Of a stretch of 22,527 nucleotides of DNA, positions 14,256-21,569 are shown piece by piece. Made by a program: the position numbers and the translations under genes. Under the pieces are notes generated by a model that worked only from the letters and a program-made list of their open reading frames with translations, was not told the DNA's origin and searched no databases. Origin of the DNA: Clostridium sp. 26_21 (GTDB lineage: Bacteria; Bacillota; Clostridia; TANB77; CAG-508); NCBI GenBank assembly GCA_001915995.1, contig MNRO01000015.1, positions 1 through 22,527 of the forward strand, read 5' to 3'. Position 1 is the stretch's first letter. Each line of letters begins with the position of its first letter.

Positions 14256-16868
14256 CTAAATCCATTCACCATATTTCTTAATATAAATCTTTTTAGCAAT
14301 AACTGCAACAAAGCAATACAATATAGGAACACCAATAATAACTAAGAAATCTTTAGCAACAAGAGCAGTAAGACCAATTGCACGACCTATAAAAGTAAAA
14401 GGTATAATCATAGCAATAATACAAATTGAAATTGATGAAAAGTAAACTGCTTTTGAAGCATGACTTTCTTTAAAAGGAATCTTAGCAGTTCTAATAACAT
14501 GCATTCCAACAAGGTTTGAAACAATACTATAAATAAACCAAATAGTTTGGAAAATTGCAGGTTCATGAATATCATAAGTAAACCAAACTAAAGCAAAAAC
14601 TATTAAATCAAAACATGAACTAAGTGGTCCCATAAATAGCATAAAATTTTTTAGACTTTTTACATCAAACTTTTTAGGTTTTTTCAAATATTCTTCATCA
14701 ACATTATCTAAAGGTAAAGTCAATTGACCGAAATCATATAATAATCCTTCAACTAAAAGTTGAATTGGTGTTTCAGGTAAAAATGGAAGAATAACACTTG
14801 CAATAATTACAGACATAACTTCACCAAAATTAAAGCTTGCAGCAAGTTTAATATATTTCATTAGATTTGCATAAGTATGACGACCTTCTTTTACACCATC
14901 AAGTAAAACATGTAAATCTTTCTCAAGTAAAATAATATCTGCAGATTCTTTTGCAATATCAACAGCTGTATCAACAGAAATACCAACATCAGAATTTATA
15001 AGTGAAGGACTATCATTTATACCATCACCCATATATCCAACAACATTTCCACTATCTCTTAAAAGTCTTACAATACGAGCTTTTTGAATAGGAGAAAGTT
15101 TTGCAAAAATATTTGTCTTTTTCAATAATCTTTTTACAGCAATATCTTGTAATTTATCAATTTGACTTCCAATAACAATTTGTGGTGATTTAATACCAAC
15201 TTTATCACAAATACATTTTGTAACTTCAACATTATCACCAGTTAAAACAATAACTCTAATTCCATTTTTATTAAGTTTTTCAATTGATGATTTTGCACTT
15301 TCTTTTGGTGGATCAAGAAATCCTATAAAACCAATTAAAACCATATTTTTTTCATCTGATACTGTAAATTCAGAAGTTTTTTCTAAATTATTTTTTTGAC
15401 AAACAGCAACAACACGAAGTCCCTGTTTGTTTAAATCTTTAGTAATTTTTTTGATATTTTCTTTAATTGTATTTGTTATAGGAGATACATTACCTTGATA
15501 ATCAACCATCGTAGAAATACCTAAAATTTCTTCGACAGCACCTTTTGTAATCATTTGAGTTTTTTGACCATCACTAACTATAACAGAAAGACGACGTCTT
15601 GCAAAATCAAAAGGAATTTCATCAATTTTTGTATATTTTTCTGATAATTCACTTAAACCATGTTCATTTATATGATTTATAACAGCTTCATCAATATTAC
15701 TTTTCAATCCAGTTTGAAAATAACTATTTAAAAAAGCATGCTTTAAAGTTCTAATATCTTCATTTCCATTAATATCAAGATATTTTTCAAGAACAATTTT
15801 ATCTTCAGTCAATGTACCAGTTTTATCTGTACATAAAATATTCATTGCACCAAAACTTTGAATTGAATCAAGCTTTTTTACAATTGTTTTCTTTTTTGAC
15901 ATTCGTAAAGCACCTTTTGATAAACTAGATGAAAGTATAACAGGTAATAGAAGAGGTGTAATACCAATTGCAATAGCAACAGCAAATGTAAATGATGTTA
16001 TAATACTATGTTTTTGAACTGTAAGTATAAAAACAATAGGTATTAAAATTAGCATAAATTTTATTAATAATTTACTTATATTTTCGATACCTTTCTGAAA
16101 TGCTGTTTTAGGTTTACCAGAAGTTAGTGTATGAGATACTTTCCCAAAATAAGTATCATCAGCAGTTAATACAACAATACCTTTAGCACTACCACTAATA
16201 ATATTTGTTCCCATAAAACATATTGTATCAATATCTGAAAGATTTTCTATATCAGTATCAAAATCAAGTTCTGTAGTATCAAGTTTTTTTATTGCATCAG
16301 ATTCACCAGTTAAACTTGATTGACCAACATATAAATCTTTTGATTCAATAATTCTTAAATCAGCTGGAACCATGTCACCAGCTGAAAGTAATATAGTATC
16401 ACCTAAAACTAAATTTTTAAAAGGTACTTTTTCTTTTTTACCATTTCTTACAACTGTTGCAGTAGTTGAAACTAATTGTTTTAGTTTTTCAGCAGCCTTG
16501 TTTGATCTATATGAAGATATAAAATCTAATAAAGTGCTTATTGTAACTAAAACGAGAATTACAATAATATTTGCATAATTAGGATCTTCAGCTAAATAAA
16601 CATCTGTGTAATATAATACACAAGATATTGCCAATAATATATTATTAAAAGGTGTAAATAAACTACGAAACAGGTAATTATACCATTTTTTTGGTTTTGT
16701 TTGTGTAACTTCATTCAAACCATATTTTTGCCTTCTAAATGTTATTTCCTCATCAGATAGGCCACCTTCTTTTATTTTGAACTTTGTGCAAAATTCTTCT
16801 TTGGGCATTTTACATAGATGCCCATAAATTTTATTGATGTCAACATCATCTTTTTTATCATTTGCCAT
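14256..16868 (-). CDS. mgtA: MgtA/P3B-type P-type ATPase, probable Mg2+ importer
   Basis: An 870-residue P-type ATPase with all catalytic motifs: TGES in the A domain (SSLTGESDAIKK), the phosphorylated Asp348 in CTDKTGTLT, nucleotide-domain TKGAVEEIL, and the hinge GDGINDSP (Asp615, Asp619). About ten transmembrane helices are seen. The regions KLDSIQSFGAMNILCTDKTG, LVEGLLYDFGQLTLPLDNVD and FMLFMGPLSSCFDLIVFALV are closest to MgtA (P3B) Mg2+ transporters. Two intramembrane positions differ from MgtA as I remember it: the M4 motif is PLLLP (305-309) rather than PEMLP, and M6 has EGLLYDFGQ rather than QNLLYDxSQ, so the transported ion is not certain. The ATG follows AAGGAACGTGAG, about 12 nt away. 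Single-gene leftward unit divergent from adhE. Confidence 0.85.
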   Translation of the reverse strand: MANDKKDDVDINKIYGHLCKMPKEEFCTKFKIKEGGLSDEEITFRRQKYGLNEVTQTKPKKWYNYLFRSLFTPFNNILLAISCVLYYTDVYLAEDPNYANIIVILVLVTISTLLDFISSYRSNKAAEKLKQLVSTTATVVRNGKKEKVPFKNLVLGDTILLSAGDMVPADLRIIESKDLYVGQSSLTGESDAIKKLDTTELDFDTDIENLSDIDTICFMGTNIISGSAKGIVVLTADDTYFGKVSHTLTSGKPKTAFQKGIENISKLLIKFMLILIPIVFILTVQKHSIITSFTFAVAIAIGITPLLLPVILSSSLSKGALRMSKKKTIVKKLDSIQSFGAMNILCTDKTGTLTEDKIVLEKYLDINGNEDIRTLKHAFLNSYFQTGLKSNIDEAVINHINEHGLSELSEKYTKIDEIPFDFARRRLSVIVSDGQKTQMITKGAVEEILGISTMVDYQGNVSPITNTIKENIKKITKDLNKQGLRVVAVCQKNNLEKTSEFTVSDEKNMVLIGFIGFLDPPKESAKSSIEKLNKNGIRVIVLTGDNVEVTKCICDKVGIKSPQIVIGSQIDKLQDIAVKRLLKKTNIFAKLSPIQKARIVRLLRDSGNVVGYMGDGINDSPSLINSDVGISVDTAVDIAKESADIILLEKDLHVLLDGVKEGRHTYANLMKYIKLAASFNFGEVMSVIIASVILPFLPETPIQLLVEGLLYDFGQLTLPLDNVDEEYLKKPKKFDVKSLKNFMLFMGPLSSCFDLIVFALVWFTYDIHEPAIFQTIWFIYSIVSNLVGMHVIRTAKIPFKESHASKAVYFSSISICIIAMIIPFTFIGRAIGLTALVAKDFLVIIGVPILYCFVAVIAKKIYIKKYGEWI

Positions 16869-16928
16869 ATTTTCTCACGTTCCTTTCATATTTATTATGT
16901 TTTTTCTTTTGAAATTTTAAACATATTT

Positions 16929-16957
16929 AATATATCACTATGAAAAATAAAATTCAA
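16929..16957 (-). promoter_or_regulatory. Probable promoter of the P-type ATPase gene
   Basis: Read leftward: TTGAAT (16957-16952), 17-bp spacer, TATATT (16934-16929), 60 bp before the ATG. The leader is too short for an M-box magnesium riboswitch. Confidence 0.55.
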
Positions 16958-16982
16958 TTGATATAAAAATTTTTTAAAATTC

Positions 16983-17010
16983 TTGACAAAAAAATGACAT
17001 ATTATATAAT
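16983..17010 (+). promoter_or_regulatory. Strong promoter of adhE
   Basis: Perfect consensus boxes TTGACA (16983-16988) and TATAAT (17005-17010) with a 16-bp spacer. The start site would be near 17017, giving a leader of about 135 nt. Confidence 0.85.
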
Positions 17011-17044
17011 ATAGTGGATAAGATAAAACAAAAGAGAGTCAAAA

Positions 17045-17098
17045 GGTTGAAAAAATAATTACAATTTTGGCTGTGCCAAAATTTTATTTTTTTTCAAC
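17045..17098 (+). terminator. Leader hairpin / putative attenuator upstream of adhE
   Basis: The core is a perfect stem AATTTTGGC (17063-17071) / GCCAAAATT (17075-17083) with a 3-nt loop, followed by TTATTTTTTTTC, a classical intrinsic terminator. An outer arm GTTGAAAAAATAA (17046-17058) pairs with the following TTATTTTTTTTCAAC (two extra T bulged), so the T tract can be sequestered. It lies between promoter and gene, so transcription of adhE must pass it. Confidence 0.65.
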
Positions 17099-17152
17099 TT
17101 AATTTGAGCATAAATAGTGTTCAAGCGTGACGAAGAAAGGAAAAAAGATAAA

Positions 17153-19753
17153 ATGGAAAATCAAAACCCAGAAGAAGAAGCAAGAGTTGAGCAAATGATA
17201 GATGAACTAATGAGAAAAGCAAAAATAGCATCACAAGAATATATGAAATTAGATCAAGAAACAGTTGATAATATAACAAAAGCAATGTCAATGGCAGGAT
17301 TAGAACATCATATGGAATTAGCAAAAATGGCTGTTGAAGAAACTGGAAGAGGAATATATGAAGACAAAATAACAAAGAACATGTTTGCAACAGAATATGT
17401 ATATCATAGTATAAAACATGAAAAAACAGTAGGAATAATAAAAGAAAATGATGAAGATGGTTATGTAGAAATAGCAGAACCTGTTGGAATAATAGCAGGT
17501 GTAACACCAGTAACAAACCCAACATCAACAACAATGTTTAAATCTATAATAGCAGCAAAAACAAGAAATGTAATAGTATTTGGATTCCATCCATCTGCAC
17601 AAAAATGTAGTGTTTCAGCTGCAACAATATTAAGAGATGCAGCAGTAAAAGCTGGAGCTCCAGAAAATTGTATATTATGGGTAGAAGAGCCATCAATATT
17701 AGCAACAAAATTATTAATGAACCATCCTGATGTAAGTTTAATATTAGCAACAGGCGGAACAGGAATGGTAAAATCAGCATACTCATGTGGAAAACCAGCA
17801 TTAGGAGTAGGTCCTGGAAATGTACCATGTTATATAGATAAAACAGCAAAATTACAAACATCAGTAAATGATTTAGTAATGTCAAAATCTTTTGATAATG
17901 GTATGATATGTGCATCAGAACAAGCTGTATTAGTAGATAAAGATATATATCAAGAATTTGAAAAATTAATGAGAGAAGCAGGATGTTACTTTGTAAATCC
18001 AGAAGAAAAAGAAAAACTAAAAAATAGTATGTTTGACTCACAAAATGGATATAAATTAAAATCACATGTACCAGGACAAAGTCCAGCAACAATTGCAAGA
18101 GAAGCAGGATTTGAAGTACCTGAAGATACAAAAGTATTAGTAGTATATGAAGATGGAATTGGAGAAGGATATCCATTCTCTAAAGAAAAATTAAGTCCAG
18201 TATTAACATATTATATTGTAAATGATTCTGAAGAAGGAATATCAAAAGCAGAAAAATTACTAGAATATGGTGGATTAGGACATTCAGCAGTAATACATTC
18301 AGAAGATAAAGCAACAATATTAAAATTCTCAAAAACAATGAAAGCAGGAAGAATTATTGTAAATTCTCCATCAACACATGGTGCAATAGGAGACATATAT
18401 AATACAAATATGCCATCATTAACACTTGGATGTGGATCTTATGGAAGCAACTCAACAACAGCAAATGTATCAAGTGTAAACTTAATTAATATAAAAAGAG
18501 TAGCAAAAAGGAGAGTTAATATGCAATGGTTCAAAGTACCTGAAAAAATATATTTTGAAGCAGGTTCAATATCATACTTAGAAAAAATGCCAAATATAGA
18601 AAGAGCATTTATAGTTACAGATCCAGGAATGGTTAAATTTGGATATGTTGATAAAATATTATATCACATTAGAAAAAGACAAAATCATGTACATTGCGAG
18701 ATATTTAGTGAAGTAGAATCAGATCCATCATTTGAAACTGTAAACAAAGGATTATCTGCAATGAACAACTTTAAGCCAGATGTAATAATTGCATTAGGTG
18801 GAGGAAGTGCAATAGATGCAGCAAAAGGAATGTGGTTATTCTATGAAAATCCAGATGCAGATCCAGAAGGATTAAAATTAAAATTTATGGATATTCGTAA
18901 ACGTACTTATAAATTTCCAAAAATGGGAACAAAAGCAAAAATGGTTGCAATTCCAACAACATCTGGAACAGGTTCAGAAGTAACATCATTTGCAGTAATT
19001 ACAGATAAAGTAAAAAATAAAAAATACCCATTAGCAGATTATGAATTAACACCAGATGTAGCAATTGTTGATCCAGATTTAGTTATGAGTTTACCAAAAT
19101 CAATCACAGCAGATACTGGAATGGATGTATTAACACATGCATTAGAAGCTTATGTTTCTGTTATGGCATCAGATTATACAGATGGATTAGCAGAAAAAGC
19201 AGCAGAATTAGTTGTAAAATATTTAAGAGAAGCTTATGAACATGGAGATAATAAAATCGCAAGAGAAAAGATGCACAATGCAAGTACAATTGCTGGTATG
19301 GCATTTACAAACGCATTTTTAGGTGTATGTCACTCTATGGCTCACAAAATAGGGGCAGAATTCCATTTACCACATGGTAGAATTAATGCAATATTATTAC
19401 CATATGTAATTAGATATAATGCAACAGAACCAACAAAATTTGTATCATGGCCAAAATATGAATATTATATAGCAAATGAAAAATATGCAACAATTGCTAG
19501 AAAGATAGGATTAAAAGCAGATACAGTTGAAGAAGGTGTAGATTCTTTAATTGCTGAAGTAAGAAAAATGAATGAAGAATTGAATATTCCAAAATCATTT
19601 AAAGATGCAGGTATTGATGAAAAAGAATTCTTGGCTAAAGTTGATTTACTAGCAGATAGAGCTTTTGAGGATCAATGTACTACTGCAAATCCTAGAGTTC
19701 CTCTTGTTTCAGAAATTAAACAAATGTTATTAGATAGTTATTATGGAAAATAA
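17153..19753 (+). CDS. adhE: Bifunctional aldehyde-alcohol dehydrogenase AdhE
   Basis: AdhE reduces acetyl-CoA to acetaldehyde and then to ethanol with NADH, regenerating NAD+ in fermentation; it forms filaments (spirosomes) in the cytoplasm. The 866-residue protein has an N-terminal CoA-acylating aldehyde dehydrogenase (catalytic Cys253 in DNGMICASEQA, Gly-rich TGGTGMV), a linker LINIKRVAKRRVNMQWFKVP, and a C-terminal iron-dependent alcohol dehydrogenase with ALGGGSAIDAAK, TTSGTGSEVT and iron ligands Asp658, His662, His727 and His741 (GMDVLTHALEAY, HSMAHKIGAEFHLPHG). The ATG at 17153 follows AAAGGA (12 nt); an upstream in-frame GTG at 17117 lacks an SD. It sits behind a consensus promoter and a leader terminator, and ends at a strong terminator. 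No Rex operator was recognised. Confidence 0.96.
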   Translation: MENQNPEEEARVEQMIDELMRKAKIASQEYMKLDQETVDNITKAMSMAGLEHHMELAKMAVEETGRGIYEDKITKNMFATEYVYHSIKHEKTVGIIKENDEDGYVEIAEPVGIIAGVTPVTNPTSTTMFKSIIAAKTRNVIVFGFHPSAQKCSVSAATILRDAAVKAGAPENCILWVEEPSILATKLLMNHPDVSLILATGGTGMVKSAYSCGKPALGVGPGNVPCYIDKTAKLQTSVNDLVMSKSFDNGMICASEQAVLVDKDIYQEFEKLMREAGCYFVNPEEKEKLKNSMFDSQNGYKLKSHVPGQSPATIAREAGFEVPEDTKVLVVYEDGIGEGYPFSKEKLSPVLTYYIVNDSEEGISKAEKLLEYGGLGHSAVIHSEDKATILKFSKTMKAGRIIVNSPSTHGAIGDIYNTNMPSLTLGCGSYGSNSTTANVSSVNLINIKRVAKRRVNMQWFKVPEKIYFEAGSISYLEKMPNIERAFIVTDPGMVKFGYVDKILYHIRKRQNHVHCEIFSEVESDPSFETVNKGLSAMNNFKPDVIIALGGGSAIDAAKGMWLFYENPDADPEGLKLKFMDIRKRTYKFPKMGTKAKMVAIPTTSGTGSEVTSFAVITDKVKNKKYPLADYELTPDVAIVDPDLVMSLPKSITADTGMDVLTHALEAYVSVMASDYTDGLAEKAAELVVKYLREAYEHGDNKIAREKMHNASTIAGMAFTNAFLGVCHSMAHKIGAEFHLPHGRINAILLPYVIRYNATEPTKFVSWPKYEYYIANEKYATIARKIGLKADTVEEGVDSLIAEVRKMNEELNIPKSFKDAGIDEKEFLAKVDLLADRAFEDQCTTANPRVPLVSEIKQMLLDSYYGK
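18508..18523 (+). promoter_or_regulatory. Internal SD and ATG at the adhE domain junction
   Basis: AAGGAGAG (18508-18515) followed 5 nt later by an in-frame ATG (18521-18523, codon for Met in RRVNMQWFKVP). The position is the exact linker between the two enzyme domains, so initiation here would give a free iron-type alcohol dehydrogenase of about 410 residues. Confidence 0.4.
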
Positions 19754-19769
19754 TTTTAAGAGTTGATTT

Positions 19770-19815
19770 AAAGCATAAAAATTGCTGTATAGGCAGTTTT
19801 TATGCTTTGTTTTTA
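19770..19815 (+). terminator. Terminator of adhE
   Basis: The 16-bp stem AAAGCATAAAAATTGC (19770-19785) / GCAGTTTTTATGCTTT (19793-19808), with one G-T pair and a 7-nt loop, is followed by GTTTTTAT. Confidence 0.92.
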
Positions 19816-19850
19816 TAAAAACTTGCGAAAATGTGATAAAACATTTAAAT

Positions 19851-20130
19851 ATGAAGAAAGACCTAATTATTATATATTTATTTGAGAGATATAAAATAGA
19901 TTTTATTATACAAGAAAAAAATGAAATTATTTCAATTGGAGAGAAAATAGTAATAATGCTAGTTTAACAAGATTTTATGAAAAAATGATAATAAAATTTC
20001 TGTTAGATTTTCAACAAGAAATTTGGATATGAATGGAAAAATTTTGAATGTGCCAATTTTTATAGCTGAGTATATTGATAAATTGATTCAAATTGAGGAA
20101 CAGAATAATGGCGGCAGAAAAAATTTTTAA
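19851..20130 (+). pseudogene. Possible decayed ORF broken at A-runs
   Basis: This fills most of the gene-poor stretch 19754-20225. A reading frame starts at the ATG 19851 (MKKDLIIIYLFERYKIDFII) and loses sense after about 30 codons. A second frame gives NYFNWRENSNNASLTRFYEK (about 19932-19985), and a third runs KISVRFSTRNLDMNGKILNV ... YIDKLIQIEEQNNGG to a stop at 20130. Adding one A to the A-run near 19985 joins the last two; a similar slip at the A-run near 19917 would join the first two. No family is recognised and the SD is weak. It may be a degraded lineage-specific gene or chance open frame in AT-rich DNA. Confidence 0.3.
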
Positions 20131-20161
20131 TGTCGTTATCCTGAAAATTTTCCCTAAATGG

Positions 20162-20189
20162 TTGAAAAAATATTTTTTTGTGTTATTAT
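20162..20189 (+). promoter_or_regulatory. Possible promoter of the 20226 gene
   Basis: TTGAAA (20162-20167), 16-bp spacer, TATTAT (20184-20189), 36 bp before the ATG. Moderate match in AT-rich background. Confidence 0.4.
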
Positions 20190-20225
20190 TAATAATAATT
20201 GAGAAAAAATAGAGAGGGGTATTAT

Positions 20226-21068
20226 ATGGAAAAAGATATAGAAGGTTGTATTTTTGAAAAAGCAAAAGAGTCATTAAATAAAATAGGAATGTATGCTGGT
20301 GAAAAAGAAAAGACTGATTATGATCCCGATATCAATTCTATTAGTAAAAGAGATTTAGAAAATATTATTAGTTGGAGTAGTTTTTGTATAAATGAGATTT
20401 TTAAGAATTTACATACTCAACATAGAAATGACATTAGAGATAGTAAAATACTATCAAATGTTAGAAGATTAATGAGGTCTGAATGTGATTCAAAATTATT
20501 AATTCCAACAATAAAGTATTTAGAAAATGAAGGATTATTAAGTAGAAGTGAATTTGCTTTGGCTTTGATGCAATATGTGTATGATGAAAGAATAGATTTG
20601 GATAAAAGTAACTTTAAATTCAAAATAAATAGACTAGAAGGAGCTTTCTGGCATAACTATGTATTATATAATCCAGATGTAGCTCAGATTCTTATGCAAG
20701 GTGCAAATTTAGATGAAAATAGAAAATATGAAATGGCTAAAGAAAAATTTATAAAAGATTATGTTTTAAGCAAGTATGGAACTACAAGTCCAATGCATAC
20801 AGCAAGAGAAGATTTTTATTCAAGAAAATTAAGTGAAAATGATTTTTCTTTTGTTATAGTGGACGCAATATTAAAAGAATATGGAGTTGATATTGACCCA
20901 AAAGAAGTAAAAAAATTATTTAATGAAAGAGCTCAACAACTACAAAAAGAAAATATCAAAAAATCTCGATTACAACAAAGAGAAGAAGAATTATCTGATT
21001 TAGAAATGGAAAGAGATGAACTTCTTCTTATTGAAAAACGAGATGAACAACAAAATATTGGAGAGTAG
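20226..21068 (+). CDS. Hypothetical soluble helical protein, 280 aa
   Basis: No family is recognised. The ATG at 20226 follows the SD AGAGAGGGG; the longer version from an upstream TTG has none. The protein is cytoplasmic by appearance: no signal peptide or membrane segment, mostly helical, with many Lys, Glu, Asp and Asn. Notable stretches are SISKRDLENIISWSSFCINE, a middle region SRSEFALALMQYVYDERIDL, KINRLEGAFWHNYVLYNPD, SPMHTAREDFYSRKLSENDF, and a strongly charged C-terminal helix (about 235-280, QQREEELSDLEMERDELLLI) that looks like a coiled coil. It is followed by another unrecognised ORF after 10 bp, so the two probably form an operon. Codon use is like the rest of the window. Confidence 0.7.
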   Translation: MEKDIEGCIFEKAKESLNKIGMYAGEKEKTDYDPDINSISKRDLENIISWSSFCINEIFKNLHTQHRNDIRDSKILSNVRRLMRSECDSKLLIPTIKYLENEGLLSRSEFALALMQYVYDERIDLDKSNFKFKINRLEGAFWHNYVLYNPDVAQILMQGANLDENRKYEMAKEKFIKDYVLSKYGTTSPMHTAREDFYSRKLSENDFSFVIVDAILKEYGVDIDPKEVKKLFNERAQQLQKENIKKSRLQQREEELSDLEMERDELLLIEKRDEQQNIGE

Positions 21069-21078
21069 TGATGTACAA

Positions 21079-21456
21079 ATGAATAATAATGAAAAATCTT
21101 TGAAAAAAATTAATGAAAATAGTATTTTTTATAAGTTAAAAAATTTTTTTACTAGATTTTTTAACTTTATTGGAAAAGAAAAAAAAGAGAATTTAGAAAG
21201 TGCAGAAAGCATAGAATCAGTTAGCAATATACGAGAAAATTCAAAAAATACTTTTTTAGAATCAATAAAAAATATAGAAAATGAAGAAACAAAATTATTA
21301 AAATTGCAGGAGCAATATCGTAGCGGAAAAATAAGAGAAGAAGAACTAAGCAAAGAGCAAGTAGATATGTTATGTGCTTTATATGATAAACAAATTTCTC
21401 AATTAAGAAAATCTAATGCAATCTTAAAAAATAACTTAATAAAAAAGACTTGCTAA
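21079..21456 (+). CDS. Hypothetical protein, 125 aa, C-terminal coiled-coil region
   Basis: Not recognised. The start chosen is the ATG at 21079; GGAGAG near the end of the preceding gene is about 13 nt upstream, and the nearer ATG at 21071 is in another frame and hits a stop after three codons. The N-terminal part has a basic, aromatic amphipathic stretch (FYKLKNFFTRFFNFIGKEKK, about 17-36) that may touch membrane. After a Ser/Glu-rich linker comes a charged helical C-terminus: LKLQEQYRSGKIREEELSKE, VDMLCALYDKQISQLRKSN. I believe this last pattern (LQ.Q...GKI.EE.L...Q...L..LYD.QI..L) recurs in uncultured clostridial proteins, but that is from memory. The stop codon lies inside the terminator stem. 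Confidence 0.6.
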   Translation: MNNNEKSLKKINENSIFYKLKNFFTRFFNFIGKEKKENLESAESIESVSNIRENSKNTFLESIKNIENEETKLLKLQEQYRSGKIREEELSKEQVDMLCALYDKQISQLRKSNAILKNNLIKKTC

Positions 21457-21473
21457 AGTTAGCAAGTTTTTTT
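21441..21473 (+). terminator. Terminator after the 21079 gene
   Basis: The stem ACTTGCTA (21448-21455) / TAGCAAGT (21460-21467) with loop AAGT is preceded by six A and followed by TTTTTT, and overlaps the stop codon. Confidence 0.85.
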
Positions 21474-21569
21474 GCATTGGAATTTATCCAAAAAAACTTT
21501 CCAAAAAACAATCAATATGTTAAAATAAAAGTAGAAAAAAATCGAAAGAGAAAATAACAGGAGAAAGCT

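Noticed and set aside
16869..16985. M-box magnesium riboswitch in the leader of the MgtA-like gene
   Set aside because: The leader is only about 55 nt from the likely promoter and shows none of the conserved M-box segments.
17117..17152. Upstream GTG start of AdhE
   Set aside because: There is no SD before it, the added residues are not family-like, and the ATG at 17153 has AAAGGA upstream.
19782..19850. Start of a 61-residue ORF overlapping the adhE terminator
   Set aside because: The first codons lie in the terminator stem and there is no SD; only the part from 19851 is kept, as a possible remnant.
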